Positions 54,731 to 64,000 of a stretch of 64,000 nucleotides of DNA are shown in pieces. Both the position numbers and the translations under genes were made by a program. The DNA is from Bacillus sp. OV322. GTDB lineage: Bacteria > Bacillota > Bacilli > Bacillales > DSM-1321. Each line of letters begins with the position of its first letter. Position 1 is the stretch's first letter. A model generated the notes under the pieces. The model saw only the letters and a list, made by a program, of their open reading frames with translations. It had not been told where the DNA came from and ran no database searches. The stretch covers positions 1 to 64,000 of the forward strand of contig NZ_FOMA01000011.1 of NCBI RefSeq assembly GCF_900112495.1, read 5' to 3'.

Positions 54731-55020
54731 TTATGCTAGCCGAGGCTGTTCAAGGCGCTTCCGCTTTTTTTAGTCCAGCTGCAGCGCCTAGCCTCTCGAG
54801 GTCATAAACCGCTTAAGAAATGAAGCCAAAGTGCGCCTTCTTTTCTTAGGCGTCTTATGCTAGTCGAGGCTGTTCAAGGCGCTTCCGCTTTTTTTAGTCC
54901 AGCTGCAGCGCCTAGCCTCTCGAGGTCATAAACCGCTTAAGAAATGAAGCCAAAGTGCGCCTTCTTTTCTTAGGCGTCTTATGCTAGTCGAGGCTGTTCA
55001 AGGCGCTTCCGCTTTTTTTA
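54731..55020. repeat. 124-bp tandem repeat, 2.3 copies, between ispF and ispD
   Basis: Copies at 54731-54854, 54855-54978 and partial 54979-55020. Copies differ by one base (GCTAGC versus GCTAGT). Each unit holds two inverted repeats: TCGAGGC..GGCGCT with AGCGCC..GCCTC-TCGA, and AAGAAATGAAG with CTTCTTTTCTT. The unit resembles intergenic sequences I recall from several Bacillus genomes. The partial copy encodes the last residues and stop of ispD. Confidence 0.92.
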
Positions 55021-55688
55021 TGTAAAATGGCTTCGGCAAAGTATAAGTCTTCTTGTGTGGTTATTTTAATGTTATCATAGTTTCCCTCTATAATGACAAC
55101 AGGCTGGCCAGATCTTTCAAGCAGGCTTGCGTCATCTGTTCCCAGGTAACCTTCCTCTTCCGCTCTTTTATGTGCTTCAAGCAGGGCTGAAACACGAAAA
55201 GCCTGTGGTGTCTGAACCGCCCACAAGCCAGATCGTTCAACGGTTTCCAGTACAGCTCCGTCTTTTGCTTTTTTTATGGTATCTTTCACGGGAACAGCCG
55301 CTACCGCTCCTCCATGTACGGAGGCAGCATCTGCCAGCTCGCCAATCAGTCCTGAATCGATAAAGGGCCGTGCTCCGTCGTGAACCAGCACAATATCACT
55401 AGTCGATAACTCCCTGATTCCATTGAATACACTTTGCTGGCGTTCACTGCCGCCTGCTGTTAATTTACTTATCTTTTTAAAACCATAAAGGGAAATAAGG
55501 CCTGAGAATATCGCTTCCTCAGCAGGATTAATGGAAAGGATGATTCCCCTGCAATTGGGATCATCTTCAAAAACCCTGAGAGTATGAACGATAATAGGTA
55601 TTTGTGCCAGCTCAATGAATAACTTATTTTTACCCGCATTCATTCTCTTTCCCTGGCCGGCTGCAGGTATTACTACTTCATAAAACAT
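54984..55688 (-). CDS. ispD: 2-C-methyl-D-erythritol 4-phosphate cytidylyltransferase
   Basis: 234 residues; nucleotide-binding PAAGQGKRM (8-16), VHDGARPF, DTIK..DG. It makes CDP-ME in the MEP pathway. The final residues KSGSALNSLD and the stop are encoded by the partial repeat copy, so the C-terminus was probably extended by repeat insertion. 20 nt after yacL. Confidence 0.96.
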   Translation of the reverse strand: MFYEVVIPAAGQGKRMNAGKNKLFIELAQIPIIVHTLRVFEDDPNCRGIILSINPAEEAIFSGLISLYGFKKISKLTAGGSERQQSVFNGIRELSTSDIVLVHDGARPFIDSGLIGELADAASVHGGAVAAVPVKDTIKKAKDGAVLETVERSGLWAVQTPQAFRVSALLEAHKRAEEEGYLGTDDASLLERSGQPVVIIEGNYDNIKITTQEDLYFAEAILHKKSGSALNSLD

Positions 55689-55708
55689 ATCTCTTCCCCT
55701 AACCTGTT

Positions 55709-56800
55709 TTATAATGCCTTTTCCAGCAATTTAGGCTTGGCAAAAATCATGCGGCCGGCAGATGTCTGCAGAACACTAGTCACAAGAACATCTAAGCGTT
55801 TGCCGATATGATCCCTTCCGCCTTCCACTACGATCATTGTCCCGTCATCTAAATATGCAATTCCCTGATTCTGTTCTTTTCCGTCCTTAATGACTTGTAC
55901 ATTCATCTCTTCACCCGGAAGAACTATAGGTTTTACGGCATTAGCCAAATCATTGATATTCAGCACCTGAACATTCTGAAACTCGCAAACTTTATTCAGG
56001 TTAAAGTCGTTTGTAACAACGATTCCGTTTGAAATCTTCGCAAGCTTAACAAGCTTGCTGTCGACTTCCTGAATATCTTCAAAATCGCCTTCATACATTT
56101 CTACTTTTATCGGCACTTCTTTTTGGATACGATTCAGTATATCCAGTCCGCGCCTGCCTCTGTTTCTCTTCAGTGCATCAGAGGAATCTGCGATATGCTG
56201 CAGTTCATGCAGTACAAATTGGGGAATGACTATTGTCCCTTCCAGGAACCCGGTCTGGCAGATATCAGCGATTCTTCCATCAATAATAACACTTGTATCA
56301 AGAATCTTCAGCTTGCTTCTATCATCCTCGCCATCTTCTGAATGGCCGTCCAAACCCTTTCTTTTCGTGCTTCTTGAAAATAAGTGCAGCAATTCATCAC
56401 GTTTTTTAAATCCAACCTGAAAGCCTAAATAGCCGAATAACAGGGTCAAGAGAATTGGCGCTACCGTATTAATGACCGGAACCTGGATTAAATTAAGAGC
56501 AGATCCTATTAAAAAGGCAGCAAACAGTCCTACAATAAGTCCAAGGCTCCCGAATATAATATCTGTTATTGGGGCTTTAACGAGCGTTTCTTCAAACCAC
56601 TTCATAAAGTTGACTACATACTCCACTGCCCAAAAAGTAAAAAGATAGAATATAATTGCGCCTAAAATTACACTAACATAAGGATTGTTTATAAAAGCAA
56701 TATCATCTGCATGTAACAACGTTAATAGCTCAGGAATCAGGAAACTGCCCAGAGTTCCGCCTAAAATCAAAAAGCATGCTTGAATAATGCGTTTTAACAT
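55709..56800 (-). CDS. yacL: YacL family PIN/TRAM membrane protein
   Basis: 363 residues: four N-terminal membrane helices (about 5-125), a PIN nuclease-like domain ([17 protein letters not shown], about 165-280) with four acidic residues, and a C-terminal TRAM domain. Function unproven; nuclease activity is inferred from the fold. It follows the disA gene and its own promoter. Confidence 0.9.
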   Translation of the reverse strand: MLKRIIQACFLILGGTLGSFLIPELLTLLHADDIAFINNPYVSVILGAIIFYLFTFWAVEYVVNFMKWFEETLVKAPITDIIFGSLGLIVGLFAAFLIGSALNLIQVPVINTVAPILLTLLFGYLGFQVGFKKRDELLHLFSRSTKRKGLDGHSEDGEDDRSKLKILDTSVIIDGRIADICQTGFLEGTIVIPQFVLHELQHIADSSDALKRNRGRRGLDILNRIQKEVPIKVEMYEGDFEDIQEVDSKLVKLAKISNGIVVTNDFNLNKVCEFQNVQVLNINDLANAVKPIVLPGEEMNVQVIKDGKEQNQGIAYLDDGTMIVVEGGRDHIGKRLDVLVTSVLQTSAGRMIFAKPKLLEKAL

Positions 56801-56931
56801 CCTCTCACCTCCTTTTAATCATTATTGACACTTTAAAAAAATTGAAACCCTGTTTTCAAAATTGTTGCTTTTATTCAGCAAAATGATTATTTTGTCACTA
56901 GCTTTCATGAAGCGGGATTGATTGTACCATT

Positions 56932-56960
56932 AGCCTAGCATCAGGGGAAAGGGGTGTCAA
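56932..56960 (-). promoter_or_regulatory. yacL-ispD-ispF promoter candidate
   Basis: Perfect TTGACA (56960-56955), 17 nt, TAGGCT (56937-56932) with TGC before it (extended -10). 131 nt upstream of yacL. Confidence 0.55.
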
Positions 56961-57026
56961 AAATAAGAAACTGATAAAGAGCATCTGCAAAAGGAGGCTG
57001 TCATAAATTTTTCACACTTTGAAATC

Positions 57027-58100
57027 CTACATTTTTCTTTCAGTAATCAGCTGGTTTTTTAGTATTTTCAAACCCTCTTTTATTTTATTTGCCCTTACTT
57101 CCCCAATTCCTTCTACATCATCCAGCTGTTCGACAGTTGCTTTGCTTATATGAGTGAAATCATTAAATTGCTTTATCAAATTTTCAATAATCAAGGAGGG
57201 AAGCCGCGGAATTTTGTGCAGAAGCCGGTAACCCCTGGTTTTCACGCTTTCGTCCAGGTGTATATAACCATTGTATCCAAGCGCCTTGATCAATAGGCTG
57301 TCTTCCATTTTTTCCAGCTGCGCCATCTCCTCAAGACGCCCGATAATTCCTTCTGGCTTTTCCTCCTTATCATAGCTGTAATCCTTAATAAGCAGCCTTC
57401 CCTCCTGTTCAAGGTCAAACAGGAGCTCATTCATCTGGAGACGGATCAGCCGTCCTTCAGTTCCCAGCTCATTTAGGTAAGCAAGAAGCTCCCCTTTAAT
57501 CCTTAGCACCATTACATATCTGTGAAATACCCGAAGAAGATCAGCATACGTAACCATTTCCTCAAATTCCAGCAAACCTAAGTCCGATATGCTTTGCTGC
57601 AGAACGGCTTTATATTTCTCAAGGGTTTGAATGGCCAGGTTGGCTTTTGCTAAAATGACTGCGATATCTTTGAGTGCATAGCGGAAATTACCTTGATAAA
57701 GGGTAATGACATTCCGCCTTTGGGAGATTGCAATAACAAGAGTCTTTGTTTCCCTCGCAACCCGCTCAGCTGTCCGGTGCCTCATTCCTGTTTCTGTAGA
57801 AGGGACAGAGGTATCCGGTGCAAGCTGTGCATTGGCAAGAATGATTTGATTGGCTTTTTCATTCAGGATGATCGCTCCATCCATCTTAGCCAGCTCATAC
57901 ATGGTACTTGAGGTACAGGGGCAGTTGATTAAAAATCCTCCATCAACAATAGAGCGTACACGGTCATTGCACCCTACTACAATCAATCCGCCTGTATTGG
58001 CCCGTAATACATTATCAATTCCTTCTCTCAGGGGAGTACCGGGAGCAACCACTTGAAGGATATCCAATTTCATTTTCTCAAAAGCCTTTTTATCTGTCAT
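57027..58100 (-). CDS. disA: DisA diadenylate cyclase and DNA integrity scanning protein
   Basis: 357 residues: DAC domain with DGA (74-76) and RHR (107-109) that makes c-di-AMP, a helical spine, and a C-terminal HhH domain ([16 protein letters not shown]) that binds branched DNA. An earlier GTG lies inside the SD; ATG at 58100 is 5 nt from AGGAGGG. It starts 2 nt after radA. It delays sporulation on DNA damage in B. subtilis. Confidence 0.97.
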   Translation of the reverse strand: MTDKKAFEKMKLDILQVVAPGTPLREGIDNVLRANTGGLIVVGCNDRVRSIVDGGFLINCPCTSSTMYELAKMDGAIILNEKANQIILANAQLAPDTSVPSTETGMRHRTAERVARETKTLVIAISQRRNVITLYQGNFRYALKDIAVILAKANLAIQTLEKYKAVLQQSISDLGLLEFEEMVTYADLLRVFHRYVMVLRIKGELLAYLNELGTEGRLIRLQMNELLFDLEQEGRLLIKDYSYDKEEKPEGIIGRLEEMAQLEKMEDSLLIKALGYNGYIHLDESVKTRGYRLLHKIPRLPSLIIENLIKQFNDFTHISKATVEQLDDVEGIGEVRANKIKEGLKILKNQLITERKM

Positions 58101-58102
58101 CG

Positions 58103-59494
58103 TCACCCTCCTAAAGCATATTTAAGAGCCTCCGCCACAGTTGATACTCCTACGATTTCTATTCCTTTTGGAACACTCCATCCGCCTATGTTATTCGACG
58201 GGATAATAATGCGTTCAAAGCCAAGCTTAGCAGCTTCCTGCACCCGCTGTTCAATGCGTGAAACCCTTCTGACTTCCCCTGTAAGCCCCACTTCGCCAAT
58301 CAGGCAGTCAGATGGCTTTGTCGGTTTATCACGGAAACTGGAGGCAATACTGACCGATACAGCCAAGTCAATGGCCGGTTCATCCAGCTTTACTCCGCCA
58401 GCGACCTTTAAGTAAGCATCCTGGTTCTGCAGAAGCAGTCCAACCCTTTTCTCCAAAACAGCCATTAACAGAGAAACCCGGTTATGGTCAACGCCTGTTG
58501 CCATTCTCCTTGGATTCCCGAAGCTGGTAGGTGAAATTAGCGCCTGAATTTCAACGAGTACCGGACGGGTTCCTTCCATGGAAGCAACAACTGTTGAGCC
58601 AGATGTGCCTTGTGAGCGCTCCTCCAAAAATATTTCCGACGGATTTCCGACTTCTTCAAGCCCATTTTCCTTCATTTCAAAAATACCCATTTCATTTGTG
58701 GAACCGAATCTGTTTTTAACCGCCCTGATGATTCGGTAGGTATGATGCCGCTCTCCTTCAAAATACAGGACAGTATCCACCATATGCTCTAATAGCCGGG
58801 GACCGGCAATTGCTCCCTCTTTCGTCACATGGCCGACAATAAAAATGGCAACACCTGTAGTCTTGGCAATCCGCATCAGCGTGGAAGTGCACTCGCGGAC
58901 CTGAGAAACACTGCCAGGGGCAGATGTTACTTCAGATTGAAAGACTGTCTGAATCGAATCTATTATGACAAGGTCAGGCTGAACATCGCTAATGGCCTGC
59001 TGAATGTAATCCATATCTGTTTCCGAATAAACAAATAAATTTTCTGAAGCGGCCCCGAGACGATCCGCTCTAAGCTTGGTCTGTTTAACGGATTCTTCTC
59101 CCGATATATAAAGAACCTTTTTTTGTTTTCTCGCCAATTGTGAAGACACCTGCAGCAATAGAGTGGACTTACCGATTCCAGGGTCCCCTCCTATCAGCAC
59201 CAGTGAACCTTGGACAATTCCTCCGCCAAGCGCCCTGTTCAACTCTCCCAAGTCAGTCGCAATCCGGGGCTCCTGTGATGTTTCAATGGTAGTTATAGGC
59301 GCAGCCTTTTGGCGGCCAGCACCCAATCCGGCAGGATCGGAATGCGAAAAAGCGCCTCTTCTGGCGGGTTTGACAATTTCAACTTCTTCCACCATCTGAT
59401 TCCATTCACCGCACCCCGGGCATTTGCCCATCCATTTTGCAGATTCATAACCGCAGGATTGGCACATAAATTTTGTCTTTTTTTTTGCAGCCAT
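58103..59494 (-). CDS. radA: DNA repair protein RadA
   Basis: 463 residues: zinc finger Cys11/14/25/28, RecA-like ATPase with [10 protein letters not shown], RadA motif KNRFGSTNE and Lon-protease-like C-terminal domain. A branch-migration helicase. Coupled to disA; separated from clpC by a terminator. Confidence 0.97.
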   Translation of the reverse strand: MAAKKKTKFMCQSCGYESAKWMGKCPGCGEWNQMVEEVEIVKPARRGAFSHSDPAGLGAGRQKAAPITTIETSQEPRIATDLGELNRALGGGIVQGSLVLIGGDPGIGKSTLLLQVSSQLARKQKKVLYISGEESVKQTKLRADRLGAASENLFVYSETDMDYIQQAISDVQPDLVIIDSIQTVFQSEVTSAPGSVSQVRECTSTLMRIAKTTGVAIFIVGHVTKEGAIAGPRLLEHMVDTVLYFEGERHHTYRIIRAVKNRFGSTNEMGIFEMKENGLEEVGNPSEIFLEERSQGTSGSTVVASMEGTRPVLVEIQALISPTSFGNPRRMATGVDHNRVSLLMAVLEKRVGLLLQNQDAYLKVAGGVKLDEPAIDLAVSVSIASSFRDKPTKPSDCLIGEVGLTGEVRRVSRIEQRVQEAAKLGFERIIIPSNNIGGWSVPKGIEIVGVSTVAEALKYALGG

Positions 59495-59683
59495 AATTAA
59501 CTCCTTTTCACTTGCAATCTAATAAGAATTACAGCCACCACTACTAACATATTAAATGTCCTGGCGGTTTAATCCTTCTATTTTTTATTAAGCATTGTTA
59601 ATGACTGATAATTTCCGCTCCAGGCTCTGATTTTCCGCTTCAATCATCATTTCCCATTATGAAGCACGAGCCATAAAACAGCC

Positions 59684-59720
59684 AAAAAATAGAGGTACAC
59701 TGCAAATATGCGTGTACCTC
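59684..59720 (-). terminator. terminator after clpC
   Basis: A 9-bp stem GAGGTACAC/GTGTACCTC, then TATTTTTT on the minus strand; outer ACAGC/GCTGT can extend it. It divides the ctsR-clpC block from radA-disA, which therefore need an own promoter or partial read-through. Confidence 0.85.
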
Positions 59721-59734
59721 CTTGCTGTTTAAAG

Positions 59735-62173
59735 TCAGTCAGCGTTAACAGTTGCTCCCTGCTTAATTGTAAATTCTCCGTTTTGAACATCCAGGACCAC
59801 TTTATGCCCTTTTTGGACGTTGCCTTTGAGCAATTCTTCAGAAAGGTAATCTTCTACATGTTTCTGTATCGCCCTGCGGATTGGCCTTGCCCCATATTCA
59901 GGGTCAAAACCTTCATCTGCCACTTTTTCTTTTGCTGCATCAGTAAGTTCCAGTAAGATATCCTGCTCTTTCAGGCGTGTAATTAATTGATCTGCCATAA
60001 GAGTGACAATTTCCTTCAAATGCTTTTTCTCCAAGGAGTGGAAAACAATCGTTTCATCGATACGGTTCAGGAACTCTGGACGGAAGGCACGTTTTAGCTC
60101 TTCCATTACTTTCCCTTTCATATCTTTATAATCCTGTCCTTCATCCTGGATATTAAAGCCTACATATTTATTGCTTTTTAGTGCAGATGCACCGACATTT
60201 GAAGTCATAATCAGGATGGTATTCCTGAAATCTACAGTGCGTCCTTTGGAATCCGTCAATCTTCCGTCTTCAAGTACTTGCAGAAGAATATTAAACACGT
60301 CAGGATGCGCTTTTTCAATCTCATCCAGCAGCACTACTGAATATGGTTTTCTGCGGACCTTTTCTGTTAATTGCCCGCCTTCTTCATACCCTACATATCC
60401 TGGAGGCGACCCGACAAGACGTGATGTCGAATGTTTTTCCATATACTCGGACATATCAATTCGGATCATGGATTCTTCATCGCCGAAGATGGATTCTGCA
60501 AGAGCTCTTGCAAGCTCCGTTTTACCTACACCGGTCGGCCCAAGGAAAATGAATGAACCAATCGGGCGTTTCGGATCCTTCAGCCCTGCTCTTGCACGGC
60601 GGACGGCTTTCGAAACTGCTTTAACCGCTTCTTCCTGTCCTATAACCCTGGAGTGAAGGATCTCCTCCATATTAAGAAGTTTATCAGACTCAGTCTGGGC
60701 AAGGCGCGTTACCGGAACTCCAGTCCAGCTTGATACTACATGGGCAATATCGTCCACGGTTACTTCGCTGTTTTCCTGTCCCTGCTTTTCCTTCCAGGTC
60801 TTTTTAGTTTCTTCAAGCTGTTCTCTTAACCGCTGCTCTGTATCCCTTAAAGAAGCAGCCTTTTCAAATTCCTGGCTCTGGACCGATGCATCTTTTTCTT
60901 TGCGCACTTCATCTAACTTATGTTCAAGTTCCTTTAAGTTAGGCGGTGTTGTGTAAGAACGAAGCCTAACCTTTGAACCCGCTTCATCTATTAAGTCAAT
61001 CGCCTTATCCGGAAGGAATCTGTCTGAAATGTAGCGGTCTGACAATTTAACTGCTGCATCAATGGCTTCATCTGTAATAGAAACACGGTGATGTGCTTCA
61101 TAGCGGTCACGAAGGCCCTGCAAAATCTGAATGGATTCACTGATAGTCGGCTCATCGACCTGAATCGGCTGGAACCGCCGCTCTAGTGCAGCATCCTTTT
61201 CGATATATTTGCGGTATTCATCTAAAGTGGTTGCACCGATACACTGCAATTCACCGCGGGCCAATGAAGGCTTTAAAATATTTGAAGCATCGATTGCGCC
61301 TTCTGCTCCGCCTGCTCCAATCAGTGTATGAAGCTCATCAATAAACAGAATAATGTTTCCTGCCTGGCGTATTTCATCCATGACCTTTTTCAATCGGTCC
61401 TCAAATTCACCGCGGTATTTGGTTCCCGCTACAACAGTGCCCATATCAAGGGTCATAACACGCTTATCACGAAGGATTTCCGGCACTTCATTATTAATGA
61501 TCTGCTGGGCAAGACCTTCAGCAATCGCTGTCTTGCCGACACCCGGCTCCCCGATAAGAACTGGGTTATTTTTTGTCCGGCGGCTCAACACTTCAATTAC
61601 ACGCTGAATTTCCTTGCTACGGCCAATAACTGGATCAAGGCTGCCTTCACGGGCAATAGCTGTTAAATCACGGGCAAGACTATCCAGAGTCGGAGTGCTC
61701 GCATTTGCAGAAGCATTCCCCTGGTGGCCGCCTGATTCATTGCTTCCCAATAGCTGAAGCACCTGCTGGCGAGCCTTGTTAAGGCTTACTCCCAAGTTAT
61801 TGAGCACACGTGCCGCTACACCTTCACCCTCACGGATAAGCCCTAAAAGCACATGCTCGGTTCCAACATAGGAATGGCCTAACTTTCTCGCTTCGTCCAT
61901 GGATAGTTCAATCACCTTTTTTGCACGAGGAGTGTAATGGATAGTTTGTGCAGTTTCCTGTCCTCGGCCAATAAGATTTTCCACTTCTTTCTGGATTTTT
62001 TCAGCACCAAGTCCAAGAGCATGCAAAGCCTTAGCTGCTATGCCTTCCCCTTCTCTGACTAAACCCAGCAATATATGTTCTGTTCCAATATTGTTATGTC
62101 CTAGACGAATTGCTTCTTCCTGTGCCAAAGCTAAGACCTTTTGGGCTCTCTCAGTAAAACGACCAAACATCAT
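59735..62173 (-). CDS. clpC: ATP-dependent Clp protease ATPase ClpC
   Basis: 812 residues: two N-terminal Clp repeats (1-145), AAA1 with [13 protein letters not shown], coiled coil with UVR motif, AAA2 with [13 protein letters not shown], and the VGF loop that docks ClpP. It works with MecA or McsB. Start overlaps mcsB by 4 nt. Confidence 0.98.
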   Translation of the reverse strand: MMFGRFTERAQKVLALAQEEAIRLGHNNIGTEHILLGLVREGEGIAAKALHALGLGAEKIQKEVENLIGRGQETAQTIHYTPRAKKVIELSMDEARKLGHSYVGTEHVLLGLIREGEGVAARVLNNLGVSLNKARQQVLQLLGSNESGGHQGNASANASTPTLDSLARDLTAIAREGSLDPVIGRSKEIQRVIEVLSRRTKNNPVLIGEPGVGKTAIAEGLAQQIINNEVPEILRDKRVMTLDMGTVVAGTKYRGEFEDRLKKVMDEIRQAGNIILFIDELHTLIGAGGAEGAIDASNILKPSLARGELQCIGATTLDEYRKYIEKDAALERRFQPIQVDEPTISESIQILQGLRDRYEAHHRVSITDEAIDAAVKLSDRYISDRFLPDKAIDLIDEAGSKVRLRSYTTPPNLKELEHKLDEVRKEKDASVQSQEFEKAASLRDTEQRLREQLEETKKTWKEKQGQENSEVTVDDIAHVVSSWTGVPVTRLAQTESDKLLNMEEILHSRVIGQEEAVKAVSKAVRRARAGLKDPKRPIGSFIFLGPTGVGKTELARALAESIFGDEESMIRIDMSEYMEKHSTSRLVGSPPGYVGYEEGGQLTEKVRRKPYSVVLLDEIEKAHPDVFNILLQVLEDGRLTDSKGRTVDFRNTILIMTSNVGASALKSNKYVGFNIQDEGQDYKDMKGKVMEELKRAFRPEFLNRIDETIVFHSLEKKHLKEIVTLMADQLITRLKEQDILLELTDAAKEKVADEGFDPEYGARPIRRAIQKHVEDYLSEELLKGNVQKGHKVVLDVQNGEFTIKQGATVNAD

Positions 62174-63270
62174 AGGGTAATTCCTCCTTCAGAATTTTCG
62201 TTTTTCTCTTCATTTAATCGTTCTCTTATCAATGAAGCACGCCGTATATCTCTTTCCCGGGCTCTCAGTGGACCCCCGGCATATTTTTGCAGGAAACCCG
62301 GCTGAGTCAAAATGATCAGCTCGCTTAAAATATTTTTGGAAACGTTGGTGATATAGCCCAAATCTATCCCCATTCTAACATCAGAAATGCATTTGGCCGC
62401 TTCCTTGGTCTCAATAATTCTTGCATTTGATAAAATACCATAAGATCGGTATATTCTATCTTCTAATTGTATGTTAGAGGTCTTAACTAATGCTTCTCTT
62501 GCTGACCTTTCCTGGGCGATTATCTGTTTTACCACCATAGAAAGATCCTCAATGATGTCTTTTTCAGATTTACCCAGGGTAATTTGGTTGGATATCTGAA
62601 AAATATTCCCCAGGGCTTCACTGCCTTCGCCGTATATCCCCCTTACCACCAGCCCCAGCTGATTCATAGCAGGGATAATTTGGTTAAGCTGCTGTGTCAT
62701 CACCAGGCCCGGCAAATGCATCATAACTGAAGCCCTTAAGCCCGTTCCCACATTTGTAGGGCAGCTGGTCAAATAACCTCTTTCCTCATCATATGCATAA
62801 TCCAAATTTTCTTCGACCCAGTCGTCAATTGTATTTGCAAGCTTCAATGCCTCAGTAAGCTGAAGCCCTGAAAATAAACACTGTATGCGCAGGTGGTCTT
62901 CTTCATTCAGCATAATGCTGACTTCTTCATTTTCAGATAGAAGGCATGCTCCATAAGGCGATTCCTCAGCCAAATGGGGGCTAATCAGGTGTTTCTCCAC
63001 CAGTACGTTTTTTTCCAGCGGCTGCAGTTCTCCCATTTCAATAAACTCAAGCTTGCCGACACCAGGATGTGCGGAGTCTGACTCTTCAAGCCTGTTTTTA
63101 ATTAAACCCAGAATTTGCTGAGCTTCTTCTTGCTTAAAGAAAGTAGGGAAAGTGAAGTCCTTAAAATTCCTTGCCAAGCGGACACGCGAGCTTAAAACAA
63201 TATCATTTTCAGGACCTTCTTCTGTTAACCAGGAGCTCATTGCATTTTGAACAAACCGTTCAAGGCTCAT
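62170..63270 (-). CDS. mcsB: protein arginine kinase McsB
   Basis: 366 residues, phosphagen-kinase fold: [10 protein letters not shown] (27-36), NEEDH (122-126), catalytic Cys170 in SCPTNVGTG. It phosphorylates Arg on CtsR and other proteins, marking them for ClpCP. Overlaps mcsA and clpC by 4 nt (ATGA). Confidence 0.97.
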   Translation of the reverse strand: MSLERFVQNAMSSWLTEEGPENDIVLSSRVRLARNFKDFTFPTFFKQEEAQQILGLIKNRLEESDSAHPGVGKLEFIEMGELQPLEKNVLVEKHLISPHLAEESPYGACLLSENEEVSIMLNEEDHLRIQCLFSGLQLTEALKLANTIDDWVEENLDYAYDEERGYLTSCPTNVGTGLRASVMMHLPGLVMTQQLNQIIPAMNQLGLVVRGIYGEGSEALGNIFQISNQITLGKSEKDIIEDLSMVVKQIIAQERSAREALVKTSNIQLEDRIYRSYGILSNARIIETKEAAKCISDVRMGIDLGYITNVSKNILSELIILTQPGFLQKYAGGPLRARERDIRRASLIRERLNEEKNENSEGGITL

Positions 63271-63821
63271 GAATGGTCGACCCCCTCTTGCTCTTCATGC
63301 CTTTTTTCCAGTGAGCGTATTTTATCCCTGACTTCAGCTGCTTCTTCAAATTCCTCTTGATCGATATGCTGCTTCAGCACACCCTTTAAATCCGTAATTT
63401 GTTTTCTCAGATGAATCGTTCCGCCAATCCTCTTTGGTATTTTTCCGATATGTGCAGTATTGCCGCTATGCACCCGCTTAAAGATAGGATCGAGCTGTTC
63501 ATTGAAGGACTGATAGCATTCCGCACAGCCGAACTTGCCTACATGAACAAATTGCTGATAGGAAAGATTGCATCGGCTGCACCGCAATTCTTCACGCTTT
63601 GGAAATGAATTAGCTTTCGTCTGCTGAAATCCAGGTTCAATATTATTAAGCAAACCTGCAAGCAAATGATTGAATGAGAAGCCTTGTGCTCCATTAGGCA
63701 TAAACATATCGCCTTTTTCCTGTGCACATACTTCACAAAGATGGACTTCAGTCTTTTCGCCATTTATAATTTTCGTAAAATGAAGAGTTGCAGGTCTTTG
63801 ATTGCATTCCTGGCAATTCAT
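63267..63821 (-). CDS. mcsA: McsA, activator of McsB
   Basis: 184 residues: two zinc-finger pairs (Cys3/6 with Cys29/32, and a CSRC..CAEC set) and a C-terminal UVR motif (about 139-175). Upstream GTG and ATG overlap the GAGGTG SD; ATG at 63821 lies 6 nt from it and gives MNCQEC. 19 nt after ctsR. Confidence 0.95.
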   Translation of the reverse strand: MNCQECNQRPATLHFTKIINGEKTEVHLCEVCAQEKGDMFMPNGAQGFSFNHLLAGLLNNIEPGFQQTKANSFPKREELRCSRCNLSYQQFVHVGKFGCAECYQSFNEQLDPIFKRVHSGNTAHIGKIPKRIGGTIHLRKQITDLKGVLKQHIDQEEFEEAAEVRDKIRSLEKRHEEQEGVDHS

Positions 63822-63840
63822 TCTCATCACCTCTGCCGGA

Positions 63841-64000
63841 CTATTTATATTTTAATGTGGTAAGCATGGCTTTCAATATACGGGATCTTAATTCATCACG
63901 CTCTGGCAGATCCATGTAAATGACAGAACGATCAATAACGCTCATCATAATCTTCGCTTCTCTTTTATTAATAATCTCTTCATTTATCAGCCGGAAAATA
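63841..64000 (-). CDS. ctsR: CtsR, repressor of class III heat-shock genes (3' part)
   Basis: The last 52 codons; the 5' part lies outside the window. The read ends IMMSVIDRSVIYMDLPERDE and ILKAMLTTLKYK, the CtsR C-terminal domain, which McsB-phosphorylated ClpC degradation targets. Operators would be upstream, out of view. Confidence 0.95.
   Translation of the reverse strand, partial: IFRLINEEIINKREAKIMMSVIDRSVIYMDLPERDELRSRILKAMLTTLKYK

Noticed and set aside
54731-55020. CRISPR array
   Set aside because: The 124-bp units are contiguous tandem copies without spacers, and there are no cas genes.

Overview
The window is a low-to-medium GC Firmicute chromosome segment from a spore-forming Bacillaceae (Bacillus sensu lato). 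The gene order is that of the Bacillus subtilis region near the origin: ctsR-mcsA-mcsB-clpC-radA-disA, yacL-ispD-ispF, gltX-cysE-cysS-mrnC-rlmB-yacP-sigH-rpmG-secE-nusG, rplKAJL-ybxB-rpoBC, the str operon, the S10-spc-alpha ribosomal cluster, ecfA1-ecfA2-ecfT-truA-rplM-rpsI, then ybaK-cwlD-salA-gerD-kbaA-pdaB and the leader of an rRNA operon. Sporulation and germination genes (pdaB, kbaA, gerD, cwlD, sigH, disA) make an endospore former nearly certain. The genus is not resolved; a Cytobacillus- or Mesobacillus-like organism is a guess.

Nearly every gene is on the minus strand, so transcription runs from the right edge (ctsR, cut by the window) to the left edge (an rRNA operon starting just outside). 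Exceptions are pdaB, gerD and a GGDEF/EAL gene with an adjacent integrase relic, all on the plus strand. Left to right: 1-280 tandem rrn promoters; 277-5611 sporulation block; 5612-10498 a decayed insertion; 10499-15476 rpsI to rplQ; 15563-29838 rpoA through the S10 operon; 30463-35186 tuf, fusA, rpsG, rpsL and an L7Ae-like gene; 35389-46942 rpoC, rpoB, ybxB, L7/L12, L10, L1, L11 and nusG; 47289-52265 secE to cysE; 52266-52646 a cysteine T-box leader; 52647-64000 gltX to ctsR.

The only clearly accessory region is 6001-10561. The last 21 codons of rpsI and its terminator occur twice, about 4.45 kb apart. Between the copies lie a membrane-anchored PAS-GGDEF-EAL gene, one or two small doubtful ORFs, and a frameshifted tyrosine recombinase whose 3' end abuts three GTGGTCA repeats and rpsI. 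The best reading is a decayed element that integrated into the 3' end of rpsI and brought a replacement gene end.

Other unusual points are a 124-bp tandem repeat that supplies the ispD C-terminus, a roughly 110-bp inverted structure ending in a T-run ahead of ecfA1, a six-codon in-frame mini-ORF abutting nusG, and an Asn in place of the usual first active-site Asp of PdaB. Several r-protein leaders and sigma-A promoters can be read directly. Start codons were corrected from Shine-Dalgarno spacing and known family N-termini; GTG or TTG starts are inferred for pdaB, salA, sigH, rplK, adk, rpoB and rpoC. Nothing was searched or computed beyond reading the sequence.
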